A DNA stretch of 64,000 bases from an uncultured Bryobacteraceae bacterium. GTDB lineage: Bacteria; Acidobacteriota; Terriglobia; Bryobacterales; Bryobacteraceae. The stretch is from the NCBI GenBank assembly GCA_937924525.1, contig CALDSU010000011.1:5001-69000 (forward strand), in the 5' to 3' direction. This document shows positions 9,595 to 18,842 of the stretch, one piece after another. The notes beneath the pieces were generated by a model. It made no database searches, had not been told where the DNA came from, and saw only the letters and a list, made by a program, of their open reading frames with translations. The position numbers and the translations under genes are program-made. The stretch's first letter is position 1, and each line of letters opens with the position of its first letter.

Positions 9595-10764
9595 ATGACC
9601 AGTCCAGCCGCCCCCAGCCGGCGCCTCCTGCCGGTCGACGCCTTGCGAGGCCTCATCATGGTGCTGATGGCGCTCGACCATGCTTCGGCGTTCGTCGCCC
9701 GCCAGCACTCGTCCGAGTTCTGGAGCGGCGCTTGGACCCGCTATGAAAGCGCGGCGCCGTTCCTCACGCGATTCGTCACGCACCTGTGCGCGCCCGGCTT
9801 TTTCTTCCTGATGGGCGCGGGCTTGGCGCTGTTCGCCGCCGACCGCGCGGCAGCGGGGTGGTCCTGGCCCCGGATCTCGCGCACCGTCCTGGCTCGGGGT
9901 GCGCTGCTCCTGGTGGTCAGCCAGTTTCTCGAAGTCCCGGCATTCGTGGTCGGCGCGTTCAGCGGCTCGGGTAGCCCGCCCCCCGGCGCCCAGGACTTGC
10001 CGCCCGGCATGGGCGCCGCTCCGCTCTATTTCCTGTGGCCGGTCCTGTCGGCGCTGGCTGCCGCCTTGATCCTCTCGGCGGCGCTTCTGCGGTTGCCAGG
10101 AGTCGTGTGGGCGGGGATCGGCGCGGGCGCGCTGGCGGCGGGCGCCTTGCTGATTCCGAGCCCCGAGTTGGCTCACGCACCTGTCTCGCTGGCCGCCGCG
10201 TTGCTGCTCGTCCCCGGCCAGACTGGCCACGTCTTTGTGCTGTACCCCATCGTGCCGTGGTGGGGCGTCACGGCGGCGGGGGTGTTGTTCGGCCGCTGGC
10301 TCCACCGCGACCGCGCCAACTGCCTGCGCGCCACCCCGTGGATGGGCGCCGGACTCCTGTTGGCCGCCCTCGCCTTGCGCGCCGCCGGCGGCCCCGGCAA
10401 CCTCCGTCTCCCGCGCGACGCGAGTTGGATCGAGTTTCTGAATTTCATCAAGTACCCTCCGGCGCTCGTGTTCACCCTGTTCATGGTGGGAGGCAATCTG
10501 GCGCTGCTCGGTCTGCTGGCCCGCCTCCCTGGGGACCGCGGCCAACGCGTCCTCGCCGCGTTTGGACAGGCGCCTCTGTTTTTCTACCTGGCGCACCTTT
10601 GGTTGTACGCGCTCCTCGGCGCGGCCTTCTTCCGGCGCGGCGTCAGCCTGCCGGCGCTGTATCCGGTCTGGCTGGCCAGCCTGGCGCCCCTGTACGCCGG
10701 ATGCCGGTGGTATGGCCGCTTCAAGGCGGCGAAACCTCCTGAGTCGGTTTGGCGGCTGTTCTGA
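9595..10764 (+). CDS. DUF1624/HGSNAT-type membrane acyltransferase family protein
   Basis: 389 residues, highly hydrophobic, with about ten predicted transmembrane segments. The N-terminal signature RRLLPVDALRGLIMVLMALDHASAF matches the heparan-alpha-glucosaminide N-acetyltransferase-like catalytic domain (formerly DUF1624), where the DH pair in the first segment is conserved. Bacterial members are inner-membrane proteins thought to move acyl groups onto extracytoplasmic sugars; the substrate here is unknown. The ATG at 9595 is used because it sits directly before the family signature. The last codons (PPESVWRLF) are encoded by a 23-base sequence that recurs at 20928-20950, so the C-terminus may have been altered by a repeat. 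Confidence 0.82.
   Translation: MTSPAAPSRRLLPVDALRGLIMVLMALDHASAFVARQHSSEFWSGAWTRYESAAPFLTRFVTHLCAPGFFFLMGAGLALFAADRAAAGWSWPRISRTVLARGALLLVVSQFLEVPAFVVGAFSGSGSPPPGAQDLPPGMGAAPLYFLWPVLSALAAALILSAALLRLPGVVWAGIGAGALAAGALLIPSPELAHAPVSLAAALLLVPGQTGHVFVLYPIVPWWGVTAAGVLFGRWLHRDRANCLRATPWMGAGLLLAALALRAAGGPGNLRLPRDASWIEFLNFIKYPPALVFTLFMVGGNLALLGLLARLPGDRGQRVLAAFGQAPLFFYLAHLWLYALLGAAFFRRGVSLPALYPVWLASLAPLYAGCRWYGRFKAAKPPESVWRLF
10736..10758 (+). repeat. 23-bp dispersed repeat, copy 1
   Basis: The 23-base sequence beginning CTCCTGAGTCGG and ending TTTGGCGGCTG is identical to the one at 20928-20950, about 10 kb away and in the same orientation. This copy encodes the final residues PPESVWRL of the acyltransferase and runs to within a few bases of its stop. 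Flanking bases do not match between copies. I found only these two by reading. Confidence 0.75.
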
Positions 10765-10885
10765 CCGTGCGCAAGCCCAACACAACTACGCAACGGCGGC
10801 GCAGCCGCTCGACTCTCTTCGTGCTTCGCGCTGGCGTAAACGTTGGCGCCCCAGCCGGAAGCCCGGCGTGATCTTGCGCACTCGC

Positions 10886-11668
10886 TCAGAAACGATACGT
10901 CGCCGTGAGTTTGTAGAAGGAGTCCGTCCCGTTGGACGCCGGGCGGCTAGTCACGTCCGAGCCGGCCGTGAAACGCACGGTGACCCGCGCCGGCAACGAG
11001 GCCTGGACGTAGGGTCCGAGCCAGCGGTACACATGCCCGGACGCCGGCGGGCTCGCGCCGCTCGGCTTCGAGAACAAGGCCTCGTAATGCACCCCCACCG
11101 AGATCAGGGACGACGCCTTCCACCCACCGTTGCTCCACCAGTGGACGAAATTGTTCTGCACCGGAACGCTCACCCGCGCGCCCCCGTCCGCGGCCGGCGC
11201 CTTGCCCTTGCGCGCGGCCAGATAGTAGCCGACATAGAACTGACCCTCCCCCCGCGCGGTATCTGCGTTGACGGTGAAGTTAGGAACCACGCCTTCCAGG
11301 GCCATGGGAAAGTTCCCGTTCGAAAGCAGTTTCCCGTTGAGCACGCCTAGTTGAGGATTGAACTGCAACTTGCCTTCCCACGCCTTCAGGTTGACGCCGC
11401 CGCCGAACTCCGTCCAGAGTCCGCCGCCGCCTCCCGTGCCAAAGGAAGGGGTGGTCCAGAAGATCCCATAGTAGGTCCAGTCGATCGTATCGTTCTGCTG
11501 GTAGGACCCGTTCACCTGCGGGTAGAACCCGAAAAATACGTCCTGGTTGAGCGAGAAACTGCCTGACGACCTGCTTTCCTGCGCCTGAGCCGCGGCGGCC
11601 AGGAGGATCATCGTCGCACCGCGGACCATGGCGCCTGAGGCACAAATACACCTCGCGTGTATGTTCAT
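10886..11668 (-). CDS. Putative outer-membrane beta-barrel protein, function unknown
   Basis: 260 residues. The ATG at 11668 has a strong ribosome site (GAGGAGAG) just upstream and gives an N-terminal signal region ending near AAAAQAQES. The rest alternates aromatic and polar residues in strand-like stretches (FFGFYPQVNGSYQQND, WTYYGIFWTTPSF, YVGYYLAARKG, VHYEALFSKP) and finishes with LTATYRF, the terminal aromatic expected of an outer-membrane barrel. I do not recognise the family. It is monocistronic: convergent with the acyltransferase and preceded by a 326-base non-coding region that carries a 22-base inverted repeat. Confidence 0.68.
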   Translation of the reverse strand: MNIHARCICASGAMVRGATMILLAAAAQAQESRSSGSFSLNQDVFFGFYPQVNGSYQQNDTIDWTYYGIFWTTPSFGTGGGGGLWTEFGGGVNLKAWEGKLQFNPQLGVLNGKLLSNGNFPMALEGVVPNFTVNADTARGEGQFYVGYYLAARKGKAPAADGGARVSVPVQNNFVHWWSNGGWKASSLISVGVHYEALFSKPSGASPPASGHVYRWLGPYVQASLPARVTVRFTAGSDVTSRPASNGTDSFYKLTATYRF

Positions 11669-11994
11669 CGAACTCTCCTCAGCTTGTGAATCACTGACTT
11701 CCACCCGGCCAGACGAACCGACCGTGGGTTACCGGCGAAAGTCTGCGGGTTATTCAGCCGGCAGGCTGAATATTTTGGAAGTCTGTTGTTGCCTGAATGG
11801 AAGGCAGTGTATCATCGGGCCGCGCCGAGCCCAAGAAAATATTTTCGATTGGTTACATCCAACTTCTTCATCGGCTGGCCAGCGGGAAAAGCACCGGGCG
11901 GGGCGGGCAGCAAAGATGTTTGCCGTTTCAGCTACTTTGCATCAGCAAGGCTGAGGCAGCGCGACGCGGCCTGGCCGCAAACCAGGCGCCCGGT
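11669..11994. other. Non-coding region upstream of the barrel protein
   Basis: 326 bases with no convincing gene, visibly richer in A+T around 11750-11880 than the flanking genes. It contains the GAGGAGAG ribosome site of the barrel gene at its left edge and the inverted repeat at 11751-11772. The right part, next to the end of the TIM-barrel gene, shows nothing I can interpret. Confidence 0.6.
11751..11772. promoter_or_regulatory. Perfect 9-bp inverted repeat, possible operator
   Basis: TATTCAGCC, a GGCA spacer, then GGCTGAATA. The two arms are perfectly complementary. It lies about 85 bases upstream of the barrel-protein start and is followed by an A/T-rich stretch. This fits a dimeric-regulator operator or a short RNA hairpin; there is no following T tract, so it is not a typical terminator. 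Confidence 0.45.
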
Positions 11995-13098
11995 TTACTC
12001 GCTCGGCAGATTCAGCGCGTGCAGAATGCCGCGCATGTAGCCAAAAGCGAAGATCTTGCCCTTCATCGCGTACCCGGGCCGGTCGTTGGTTTCGCCTTCG
12101 AGCGTGGGGGCGTGGTCCGGGCGGATCGGCCCCTGGAAGCCCGCCTCGGCATAGATCTTCAACATCTCCACCATGTCCGTGGGTCCGTTGTCATGAAACG
12201 TCTCGCGGAACCTCCGGGCGGGCTGGCCGAGCGACGCTCCTTCGATATCCCGAAAGTGCACGAAGAACACTTTCTTCTTGTCGAGGAATTCCTTGGCCAC
12301 CTGGTACACATCCTCGCCCATCGCCACGAAATTGGCCTGGCAATAGGTGACGCCGTTGACCGGGCTCGGCATAATCTCGAAAATCCGGCGGTAATTGGCC
12401 GCGCTGGTCACGATGCGCGCCAGACCGCGCAGCTTCGGCAGCGGCGGATCGTCGGGGTGCAGCGCCATGCCGACGCCGGCTTTCTCGGCCACGGGAATGA
12501 TCGCCTTCAGGAAGTAGGTCAAGTGGTCCCACATCTGCTCCTCGGTGACTTCCCCGAACTCGGTCACTCCCTCGCGCTCGGCGGCGGCCGAGTCGAACTC
12601 ACTCGCCAGCGCCCCGCCGCGCTCGGGAAAGTCCGTCCGCGTGCGGTACCAGTTCACACCCGCCATGAAGTTGTAGCAGATCATCTTCACCCCCAACTCG
12701 GCCAGCGCCTTGATGCATACGACGTAGTTCTCCAGTTCCTCGTCGCGCCCGGCGAGCCCCAGCTTGATCTTCTCGGCCGGCACGGGATGGCTCTCCACGC
12801 CGGCCAGCCCCAGGCCGTGCGCGCGCAAGTCTTGTTGGAACCGGGCCAGCGCGTCGAGATACTGCGTGCGAGGCAGCCTGGCCAGATGTCCGGTCACGCT
12901 GCCAATGGCGTAGTTCACCCCCACCTGTTTGAGCAAACGCATCCGGTCGCGCTCGCCGGGCAGGATGATTTCGGAGAACTTCATCCCGCCGGGACGGCCC
13001 TTGACGGACGGCCTGGCGGGCACGGCGGCCGCGGGCGCGGCCCCGGCCAGCAATCCGGCCGATGATTTCAAAGCGGTGCGGCGCGATAGACGAGGCAT
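11995..13098 (-). CDS. Tat-exported mannonate-dehydratase-like TIM-barrel protein
   Basis: 367 residues with a twin-arginine leader (SRRTALKSSAGLLAGAA) right after the ATG at 13098, which has GGAGACC upstream. The mature part resembles UxuA (mannonate dehydratase, D-mannonate to 2-keto-3-deoxygluconate): AEKAGVGMALHPDDPP, TYCQANFVAMG, VHFRDIEG, ETFHDNGPTDM, GPIRPDHAP and FAFGYMRGI. These carry the His, Asp and Cys residues that bind the metal in UxuA. A Tat leader is unusual for UxuA, which normally works in the cytoplasm, so the substrate could be different. It may share a transcript with the AbgT transporter, which lies 97 bases away on the same strand but downstream of a separate start. 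Confidence 0.82.
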   Translation of the reverse strand: MPRLSRRTALKSSAGLLAGAAPAAAVPARPSVKGRPGGMKFSEIILPGERDRMRLLKQVGVNYAIGSVTGHLARLPRTQYLDALARFQQDLRAHGLGLAGVESHPVPAEKIKLGLAGRDEELENYVVCIKALAELGVKMICYNFMAGVNWYRTRTDFPERGGALASEFDSAAAEREGVTEFGEVTEEQMWDHLTYFLKAIIPVAEKAGVGMALHPDDPPLPKLRGLARIVTSAANYRRIFEIMPSPVNGVTYCQANFVAMGEDVYQVAKEFLDKKKVFFVHFRDIEGASLGQPARRFRETFHDNGPTDMVEMLKIYAEAGFQGPIRPDHAPTLEGETNDRPGYAMKGKIFAFGYMRGILHALNLPSE

Positions 13099-13195
13099 GT
13101 CTTGGTCTCCTTCAGTCAACGTGGTGCTGTTTCGCCGATAGTACCAGCAAACCGCGGATCCGGTCAGGCGCGCCGCAGATGCCGCGCAGCCGCCC

Positions 13196-14719
13196 TCAGC
13201 GCCCGAGATACAACTCCGCTCCCGGCCCCACCGGCCAGCCGAGCAGCATCCAGCCCAGCAGAAACAGAGTCCACGTGACCAGAAAGAACACCGTGTACGG
13301 CAGCATGGTGGCGATGATCGTCCCGATGCCCGCCGCCGGGCTGTATTTCTGCGCAAACGCGATCATCAGGGCGAAGTACGACATCATGGGAGTCACGATA
13401 TTCGTGCAGGAATCGCCGATGCGGTAAGCCGCCTGCGTCAGTTCCGGCGAATACCCGAGGAGCATGAACATCGGCACGAACACGGGCGCCATGATCGCCC
13501 ACTTGGCGGAAGCGCTGCCCATGAAGAGATTCAGCGCCCCGGCGGTAATGATGAACGCCGCGATCAGCGGCGGCCCCGTCAAGCCCACGTTTTTGAGAAA
13601 CTGCGCGCCCTGGATCGCGCTGATGATGCCGATGTTGGTCCAGTTGAAGAAAGCCACAAACTGGGCGGCGAAGAACACGAGCACCAGGTAGCCGCCCAGC
13701 GTGCTCATCGTCTTGCTCATGGCGTCGATGGCGTCGGCGTCGCGGCGAATCGTGCCCGCGGCGATGCCGTACGCCAGGCCGGGCGCCAGGAACGCGGCGA
13801 AGATGATCGCCACGATGCCGCCGAGGAAAGGCGAATCCAGCAAGCCCCCCGTCTGCGGGTTGCGGAGCACCGCCCCGGCCGGCGCGGTGGCCCACAGCAG
13901 CAGCGCGTTGAATCCCACCAGCGCCGCCGCGGCAGCCGCCAGTCCCCGTTTCTCCTGCGTCGTCAGCGCCTGGACGGACGCGGGCGCCGGTCCTTCATAT
14001 CGGCCCAGGCGGGGTTCCACGATCCACTCGGAAACGGCGGTGCCGAGGACCGTCAGCAGCGCCGTCGAGGCCGCCATGAAGTACCAGTTCGCGGCCGGAT
14101 TCACCGTGTAGCCCGGATCCAGGATACGGGCCGCTTCGGTGGTGAGGCCCGCCAGCAACGGGTCCACCGTACCCAAGACCAGGTTCGCGCTGTATCCGCC
14201 GGACACCCCCGCAAAGGCCGCGGCCAAGCCCGCCAAAGGATGCCGGCCCACGGTCAGAAACAGGATCGCCGCCAGGGGAACCAGGATCACGTAGCCCGCC
14301 TCCGACGCGGTGTTCGACAGGATCCCTGTAAACACCACCACCGCCGTCAGGATGCGCTTGGGCGCGGCCAGCACGACGGCCCGCAGCGCCGTCGTCAGCA
14401 GGCCGCTGCCCTCGGCGACCCCCACACCCAGCATGGCCACCAGCACGGTGCCCAGCGGGACAAAGCCGGTGAAATTTGTGACCAGGCTGGTCACGATGCG
14501 ACGCAACCCGTCGGCGGAGAACAGGTTGACCGCCGATACCACCTTGCCGGTGGTCGGATGGATCGCCGTCACGCCCGCCGCCGAGAAGATCCAGGAGCCG
14601 GCTAGCACCGCCATTGCCAGCAGGAAAAACAGCGTCACGGGATGAGGAAGCCGGTTCCCTGCAGCTTCAATGAAGTCGAGCGCCTGATCCAGCAGGGAGC
14701 TCCTAGGTTGATTGCGCAA
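13196..14719 (-). CDS. AbgT-family transporter
   Basis: 507 residues with about a dozen hydrophobic segments. The start is a TTG with GGAGGAGAG directly ahead; no other start precedes the first membrane segment. Family features include [61 protein letters not shown] and the late loop [18 protein letters not shown]. AbgT proteins import p-aminobenzoyl-glutamate or export sulfonamide-type antimetabolites using an ion gradient; the substrate cannot be told from the sequence. The gene sits in the same direction as the TIM-barrel gene, and the VOC gene upstream ends 24 bases before it. Confidence 0.9.
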   Translation of the reverse strand: MRNQPRSSLLDQALDFIEAAGNRLPHPVTLFFLLAMAVLAGSWIFSAAGVTAIHPTTGKVVSAVNLFSADGLRRIVTSLVTNFTGFVPLGTVLVAMLGVGVAEGSGLLTTALRAVVLAAPKRILTAVVVFTGILSNTASEAGYVILVPLAAILFLTVGRHPLAGLAAAFAGVSGGYSANLVLGTVDPLLAGLTTEAARILDPGYTVNPAANWYFMAASTALLTVLGTAVSEWIVEPRLGRYEGPAPASVQALTTQEKRGLAAAAAALVGFNALLLWATAPAGAVLRNPQTGGLLDSPFLGGIVAIIFAAFLAPGLAYGIAAGTIRRDADAIDAMSKTMSTLGGYLVLVFFAAQFVAFFNWTNIGIISAIQGAQFLKNVGLTGPPLIAAFIITAGALNLFMGSASAKWAIMAPVFVPMFMLLGYSPELTQAAYRIGDSCTNIVTPMMSYFALMIAFAQKYSPAAGIGTIIATMLPYTVFFLVTWTLFLLGWMLLGWPVGPGAELYLGR

Positions 14720-14743
14720 CTCTCCTCCGGTGTCTCCGTACGA

Positions 14744-15577
14744 TCAGAAGGCGTTCAGTCCTTCCGTCAGCGAGACCGTCGTCCCGCTGGGGTCGGTCAG
14801 GACCGCCGCCGCGGCTTTGACTTTCTCGAACCGGCGGAAGGGCTTCTCGAACCGGATGCCCTGCCGTTCGAGTTGGCGGCAGAACGCTTCCAGATTCCGG
14901 ACCTCGAAGCCGATGTGGTCCAGCGCCCGTCCTTGCGACGGCGCCGGGGGGTGCGGCGCCGGGGCGAAACTCAGCACGGCGCCGGGGATTGCCAGTTCCT
15001 GGCGCTCGGTCGTTCGCAAGCCGAAGGTTTGCCGGTACCATGACCGCAGCCCCTCCGGGTCCGGAATCCGGAAGTGCACACGATGAAATCGGATCGCCTC
15101 CCGCTGGGACGGAAAGTCGAACAGATCCACCCGCAACGCCTCAGGAGTGCGCAGACTCAGCCAGGCCGGCCCCAGGCGCGTAAGGCGCACGCCGCCTTCC
15201 TCCAGCTTCGCGGCCAGCCGCGCGAGGTCGCGCGCCCCAAACCCGAGATACTCCACCGCGCTCTCCCCGCTGTCTTCCACCCGTTCGCGCTCCCGCAGCA
15301 TGACCAGCGCACCGGGGAAACGGATCGCCTCCCCCGGCCCGATCTTCACGGGCGCCCCACCCAGCAAGCCGACCCAGAATTGGCGCGCGCGGGCGGCGTC
15401 GAGCACGTTCAGGTGCACGTGCCCCATGTTCACCCGCGGTCCCCGCGGCGTTTCGGCCTGGACGCGCCCCGCCGCCGCCACCCCTGCCAACAGCAGAGCC
15501 AGCGCCCAGTGATACCATGGAGGACAAGATCGAATTGCCGGAAAGGACTTTTTATGGATCGACGAACGTTCCTTCAA
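14744..15577 (-). CDS. Secreted VOC-superfamily protein with two glyoxalase modules
   Basis: About 277 residues. Two vicinal-oxygen-chelate modules are visible: one from MGHVHLNVLDAARARQFWVGLLGG and one from FHRVHFRIPDPEGLRSWYRQTFGL to DPSGTTVSLTEG. Ahead of them is a hydrophobic leader (WALALLLAGVAAAGRVQA). No ATG serves this leader. I chose the in-frame TTG at 15577 because GGAGGA lies 3 bases before it and it yields MKERSSIHKKS as a basic n-region. This makes the gene overlap the divergent aldo/keto reductase start by 24 bases, so the start is uncertain. VOC proteins include glyoxalases, dioxygenases and resistance proteins; the role here is open. Confidence 0.7.
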   Translation of the reverse strand: MKERSSIHKKSFPAIRSCPPWYHWALALLLAGVAAAGRVQAETPRGPRVNMGHVHLNVLDAARARQFWVGLLGGAPVKIGPGEAIRFPGALVMLRERERVEDSGESAVEYLGFGARDLARLAAKLEEGGVRLTRLGPAWLSLRTPEALRVDLFDFPSQREAIRFHRVHFRIPDPEGLRSWYRQTFGLRTTERQELAIPGAVLSFAPAPHPPAPSQGRALDHIGFEVRNLEAFCRQLERQGIRFEKPFRRFEKVKAAAAVLTDPSGTTVSLTEGLNAF

Positions 15578-16513
15578 ATCTCCTCCATGGCCCTGGGCGC
15601 GCAACTGGAGGCTCTCGCCGACGTACCCGTGCCCGTCGCCACTTTGGGCAAGAGCGGCTTGAAGGTCTCCCGCATTTGCCTCGGCGGTTTCCATATGCGA
15701 AAGGGCGGAGAGCAGCAGGGAATCTCCCTCATCCATCGGGCCCTCGATCTTGGGGTTAACTTCCTGGACAGCGCCCATAAGTATCATAACGGCGAAAGCG
15801 ACATCACGTACGGGAAAGCGCTGGCCGGCGGGCGGCGGCAGAAGGCTATTCTGATGACCAAGGCCCAGCTTCGCGACAAGGCTGGAGCCATGCGGCAACT
15901 CGAGGAGAGCCTGACCCGCATGCGGACCGACTACCTGGATCTGTGGCAGTGCCACGAGGTCGCTACCCATACCGAAGTGGATCAGATCCTCGGACCCAAC
16001 GGTGCGCTGGAAGCGTTTGTCCTGGCGAAAAAACAGGGCAAGGTGCGGCACATCGGGTTCACCGGCCATCACGACCCCACGGTGCACGAGCGTCTGATGA
16101 ACGCGTTCGACGGTTGGGAAACCGTGCAGTGCCCGGTCAATCTGATCGATCCGCACTACCTCAGCTTCATCAATACCGTCCTGCCAAAGTTTCGGCAGAA
16201 AGGCCTGGGAATCATCGCCATGAAGTCCAACGCGATCGGCGAGATCACCAAGGCCAGAATCGCCACCATCCCCGAGTGCCTGCGCTTCGCCTGGAGCCAT
16301 GACGTGGACACGCTGGTATCCGGCGTCGAAACGGTGCAGCAACTCGAGCAGAACGTGGTGGCGTGCAAGACGTTTCAGCCGATGTCCAAGCAGGAGCAGG
16401 CGGCGCTGCTGGCGCGGACGAAGCAGGGCCCCTACGGCTCAAAGATCGAGCGCTACAAAAAGCCGGAGCCCGGCGCGCGCCACCGGCTTCATTTCGACGG
16501 CGAAGTGGCGTAA
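15554..16513 (+). CDS. Tat-exported aldo/keto reductase family protein
   Basis: 319 residues beginning MDRRTFLQISSMALGAQ, a short twin-arginine-like leader, after a GGAAAGGAC ribosome site. Aldo/keto reductase motifs follow: VATLGKSGLKVSRICLGG, ALDLGVNFLDSAHKYHNGESD, TDYLDLWQCHEV, VRHIGFTGHH and IIAMKSN. In this subfamily the usual catalytic Tyr region reads DSAHKYHNGES. The protein is related to the reductase at 2465-3568 but is shorter and lacks that gene's C-terminal helical tail. It starts divergently from the VOC gene with overlapping 5' ends, which implies shared control. Confidence 0.87.
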   Translation: MDRRTFLQISSMALGAQLEALADVPVPVATLGKSGLKVSRICLGGFHMRKGGEQQGISLIHRALDLGVNFLDSAHKYHNGESDITYGKALAGGRRQKAILMTKAQLRDKAGAMRQLEESLTRMRTDYLDLWQCHEVATHTEVDQILGPNGALEAFVLAKKQGKVRHIGFTGHHDPTVHERLMNAFDGWETVQCPVNLIDPHYLSFINTVLPKFRQKGLGIIAMKSNAIGEITKARIATIPECLRFAWSHDVDTLVSGVETVQQLEQNVVACKTFQPMSKQEQAALLARTKQGPYGSKIERYKKPEPGARHRLHFDGEVA

Positions 16514-16767
16514 CCGGCATCACCGCCAATTGGTTGCGCGCCAGACGCCAGCTGCTCATTTCTGAATCTCGACGAGATACCGGTGGCCAACCAGGCCGGC
16601 GCCCCCCGAAACCCCGGATGGGAGGCCTGTCCGGCCCTTTGAGGTGATCCCAGCCTCGAAAGCGGCGTGACGCCATTCCGCGTTTCTTACACCTTCTCCC
16701 GTGTTTACGGCATCCCCCTCGAGTGTGAGCCAGTGAAGCTCATAAAAATACCCAGAAAGTAGGGAAC

Positions 16768-17454
16768 ATGCTCAAACGATTTTCTCTGTTTGCATCCGCG
16801 TGCGCCTTGTTCGCTCTGCCCGTCTTTGCGCAGGAGCAGAAGGCCCGTATCCGCGTCGTCCACGCTTCCCCCGATGCGCCCGCCGTTGACGTTCTCGTCG
16901 ACGGAGGCAAAGTCCTGGCCAGTCTGCCCTTCCGCGAGTATTCCGAGTATCTCGCGCTGCCCGCCAAGAGCTATGACATCCGCGTGAATGTGGCGGGCAC
17001 TTCCACTACCGTGCTCCAGGCGAACCCGACCCTGGCTCCTGGCCGCGACTATACGGTGATTGCGGTGGGCCGCGTCTCGGGCGGTTCTGAGCCCCTGTCA
17101 CTTCTTTTACTGGAAGACAACAACGACGAACCGATCCCCGGACAAGTGAAGTTCCGCGTCGTCCACGGCGCGCCGGGCGCTCCGGCGGTGGACGTGTACG
17201 TGACTACCCCGTTTGAGGCGTTGGACAGCAGGACCCCCGTGCTTAGCAACGTCCCGTTCAAGGCGGCTTCGGGCTACCTATCCGTGCCGATTCAAATGTA
17301 CCAGGGGCGGGTAACCGTGGCTGGCACCAAGACCGTGGCGATTGACACGATGCGGGTGCCCACCTGGGGCGGAATGATCCGCACCATCGTTGCGGTCGAT
17401 AGCACCGGGGGCGGGGCTCCTTTCGACGTTCTGCTGTTGCCGGACCGTAACTAG
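16768..17454 (+). CDS. DUF4397 secreted protein
   Basis: 228 residues with a clear signal peptide (MLKRFSLFASACALFALPVFAQ). Two similar halves follow, each starting with a DUF4397 signature: RIRVVHASPDAPAVDVLVDG near 27 and FRVVHGAPGAPAVDVYV near 125. Each continues into strands such as DYTVIAVG or RTIVAVDS. DUF4397 domains are beta-sandwich modules of exported proteins with no known activity. The gene has AGGG shortly before the ATG, stands alone behind about 250 non-coding bases, and converges on glcF with a hairpin in between. Confidence 0.88.
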   Translation: MLKRFSLFASACALFALPVFAQEQKARIRVVHASPDAPAVDVLVDGGKVLASLPFREYSEYLALPAKSYDIRVNVAGTSTTVLQANPTLAPGRDYTVIAVGRVSGGSEPLSLLLLEDNNDEPIPGQVKFRVVHGAPGAPAVDVYVTTPFEALDSRTPVLSNVPFKAASGYLSVPIQMYQGRVTVAGTKTVAIDTMRVPTWGGMIRTIVAVDSTGGGAPFDVLLLPDRN

Positions 17455-17485
17455 AGGCGGGCCGGAGTTCCTACGACGAGTGGCT

Positions 17486-17509
17486 AGGCGGCGAGTGCCG
17501 TCGCCGCCT
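17486..17509. terminator. Hairpin between convergent DUF4397 and glcF genes
   Basis: AGGCGGCGA, loop GTGCCG, then TCGCCGCCT: a perfect 9-bp G+C-rich stem located between two genes that end toward each other. There is no long T run on either side, so it is a probable bidirectional terminator-type hairpin rather than a textbook one. Confidence 0.5.
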
Positions 17510-17516
17510 TCGTCCG

Positions 17517-18842
17517 CTAGTCTTTTCGACGTTTTGCCGACGCTTCCACTCCGCGATAAGCTTCATCGAGGACTTCGACCACATGAAGCACCCGCTGATT
17601 GTGCCCGTGCAGTTTAACCCCGGCGCGCAACTGGAGCATACAGCCGGGATTGGCCGTGACAATCAATCCGGCGCGGGTGCGATTGACATTTTGCATTTTG
17701 CTATCGAGCACCGCCATCGCCATCTCGTTCTGCAGCACGTTATAAATGCCGGCGCTGCCGCAGCAAATGTCCGAGTAGGGCAGTTCCTTGAACTGTAATC
17801 CGGGAACCGATTTCAGCAAATTACGAGGCGGGAGCTTGACTTTTTGGCCGTGCAGCAGATGGCAGGAATCCTGATACGTCGCGACGGCTTCCACGGGCGC
17901 CATATCCGGATTCAACTCGATCGCCGCCAGGAACTCGGTCACGTCCCTCATCTTGCGCTTGAACTCCCGGGCGCGGTCCCGATAGGCGGAGTCATGCTCC
18001 AGCAGTTCGTCGTATTCCTTCAGCGTGGAGCCGCAGCCCGCGGCGTTGGTGAGAATGGCGTCATAATCGCCGGGGTCGATCGCGTCGAGGTTGCGCCGGG
18101 CAAGTTTTCGGGCATCCTCGCGCAAGCCGGAGTGCACGTGCAGCGCCCCGCAGCAAGTCTGCCCGCGCGGAATCACCACCTCGCAGCCGTTCTTCTGGAG
18201 CACGCGCACCGTCGCCTCGTTCAGCCGCGCAAACGATACGTTGGCGATGCATCCCGCCAGAAAGGCCACGCGATGGCGGCGGGCCCCCTCGGCGGGGAAG
18301 GTCTTGCCGATTTTGTCGAAGAAAAACGGCGGCTCGGCCGGTGGCGAAAGTTGCTCTACCGCCGCCAGGTTGCCGAATGCCTTCAGGACTCCCGAAGCCC
18401 GCACCAGCCGCTGCAAGCCCGAGAGCTCGTACAAATAGAGACCCGCCCCGGCGATGCGCAACAGCGCAGGCGACTGGAGCAGGTGCCCAAAAATGAAGCG
18501 CCGGAAGGCGCGCGCATACCAGGGCCGCACCATCTGGCTCTCGATGTGCGCCCGCGCCGCTTCCACCAGCCGGCCGTACTGCACGCCGGAAGGGCACGCG
18601 GTTTCGCACGACCGGCAGGCCAGGCACAGCTCGATGTGCTCGACGTACGCCGGCGTGATCGGCGCGCCATTGTGCACTTGGACCATCTGGTAGATGCGGC
18701 CGCGCGGCGAGTCCATTTCCACGCCCAACTCCCGGTAGGTGGGACAGGCGTTCAGGCACAGGCCACAATGCACGCAGCGGTCCAAATCGACCTGTTGCGG
18801 CCGATCCAGCTTGTTGTCAAGTACGACCAAAGAGTCTGCCAC
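17517..18842 (-). CDS. glcF: Glycolate oxidase iron-sulfur subunit
   Basis: 441 residues from a GTG start. Two 4Fe-4S ferredoxin sites are complete: C23, C26, C29, C33 and C73, C76, C79, C83. Two CCG domains of the heterodisulfide-reductase type follow, with QTCCGALH and SDICCGSAGIYN. This is the GlcF layout, in which electrons from glycolate (or D-lactate) oxidation pass to the membrane quinone pool. Its first 26 bases overlap the end of glcE, so the two subunits are coupled. No good ribosome site precedes the GTG, which fits translation by reinitiation. It converges on the DUF4397 gene. Confidence 0.9.
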   Translation of the reverse strand: MADSLVVLDNKLDRPQQVDLDRCVHCGLCLNACPTYRELGVEMDSPRGRIYQMVQVHNGAPITPAYVEHIELCLACRSCETACPSGVQYGRLVEAARAHIESQMVRPWYARAFRRFIFGHLLQSPALLRIAGAGLYLYELSGLQRLVRASGVLKAFGNLAAVEQLSPPAEPPFFFDKIGKTFPAEGARRHRVAFLAGCIANVSFARLNEATVRVLQKNGCEVVIPRGQTCCGALHVHSGLREDARKLARRNLDAIDPGDYDAILTNAAGCGSTLKEYDELLEHDSAYRDRAREFKRKMRDVTEFLAAIELNPDMAPVEAVATYQDSCHLLHGQKVKLPPRNLLKSVPGLQFKELPYSDICCGSAGIYNVLQNEMAMAVLDSKMQNVNRTRAGLIVTANPGCMLQLRAGVKLHGHNQRVLHVVEVLDEAYRGVEASAKRRKD

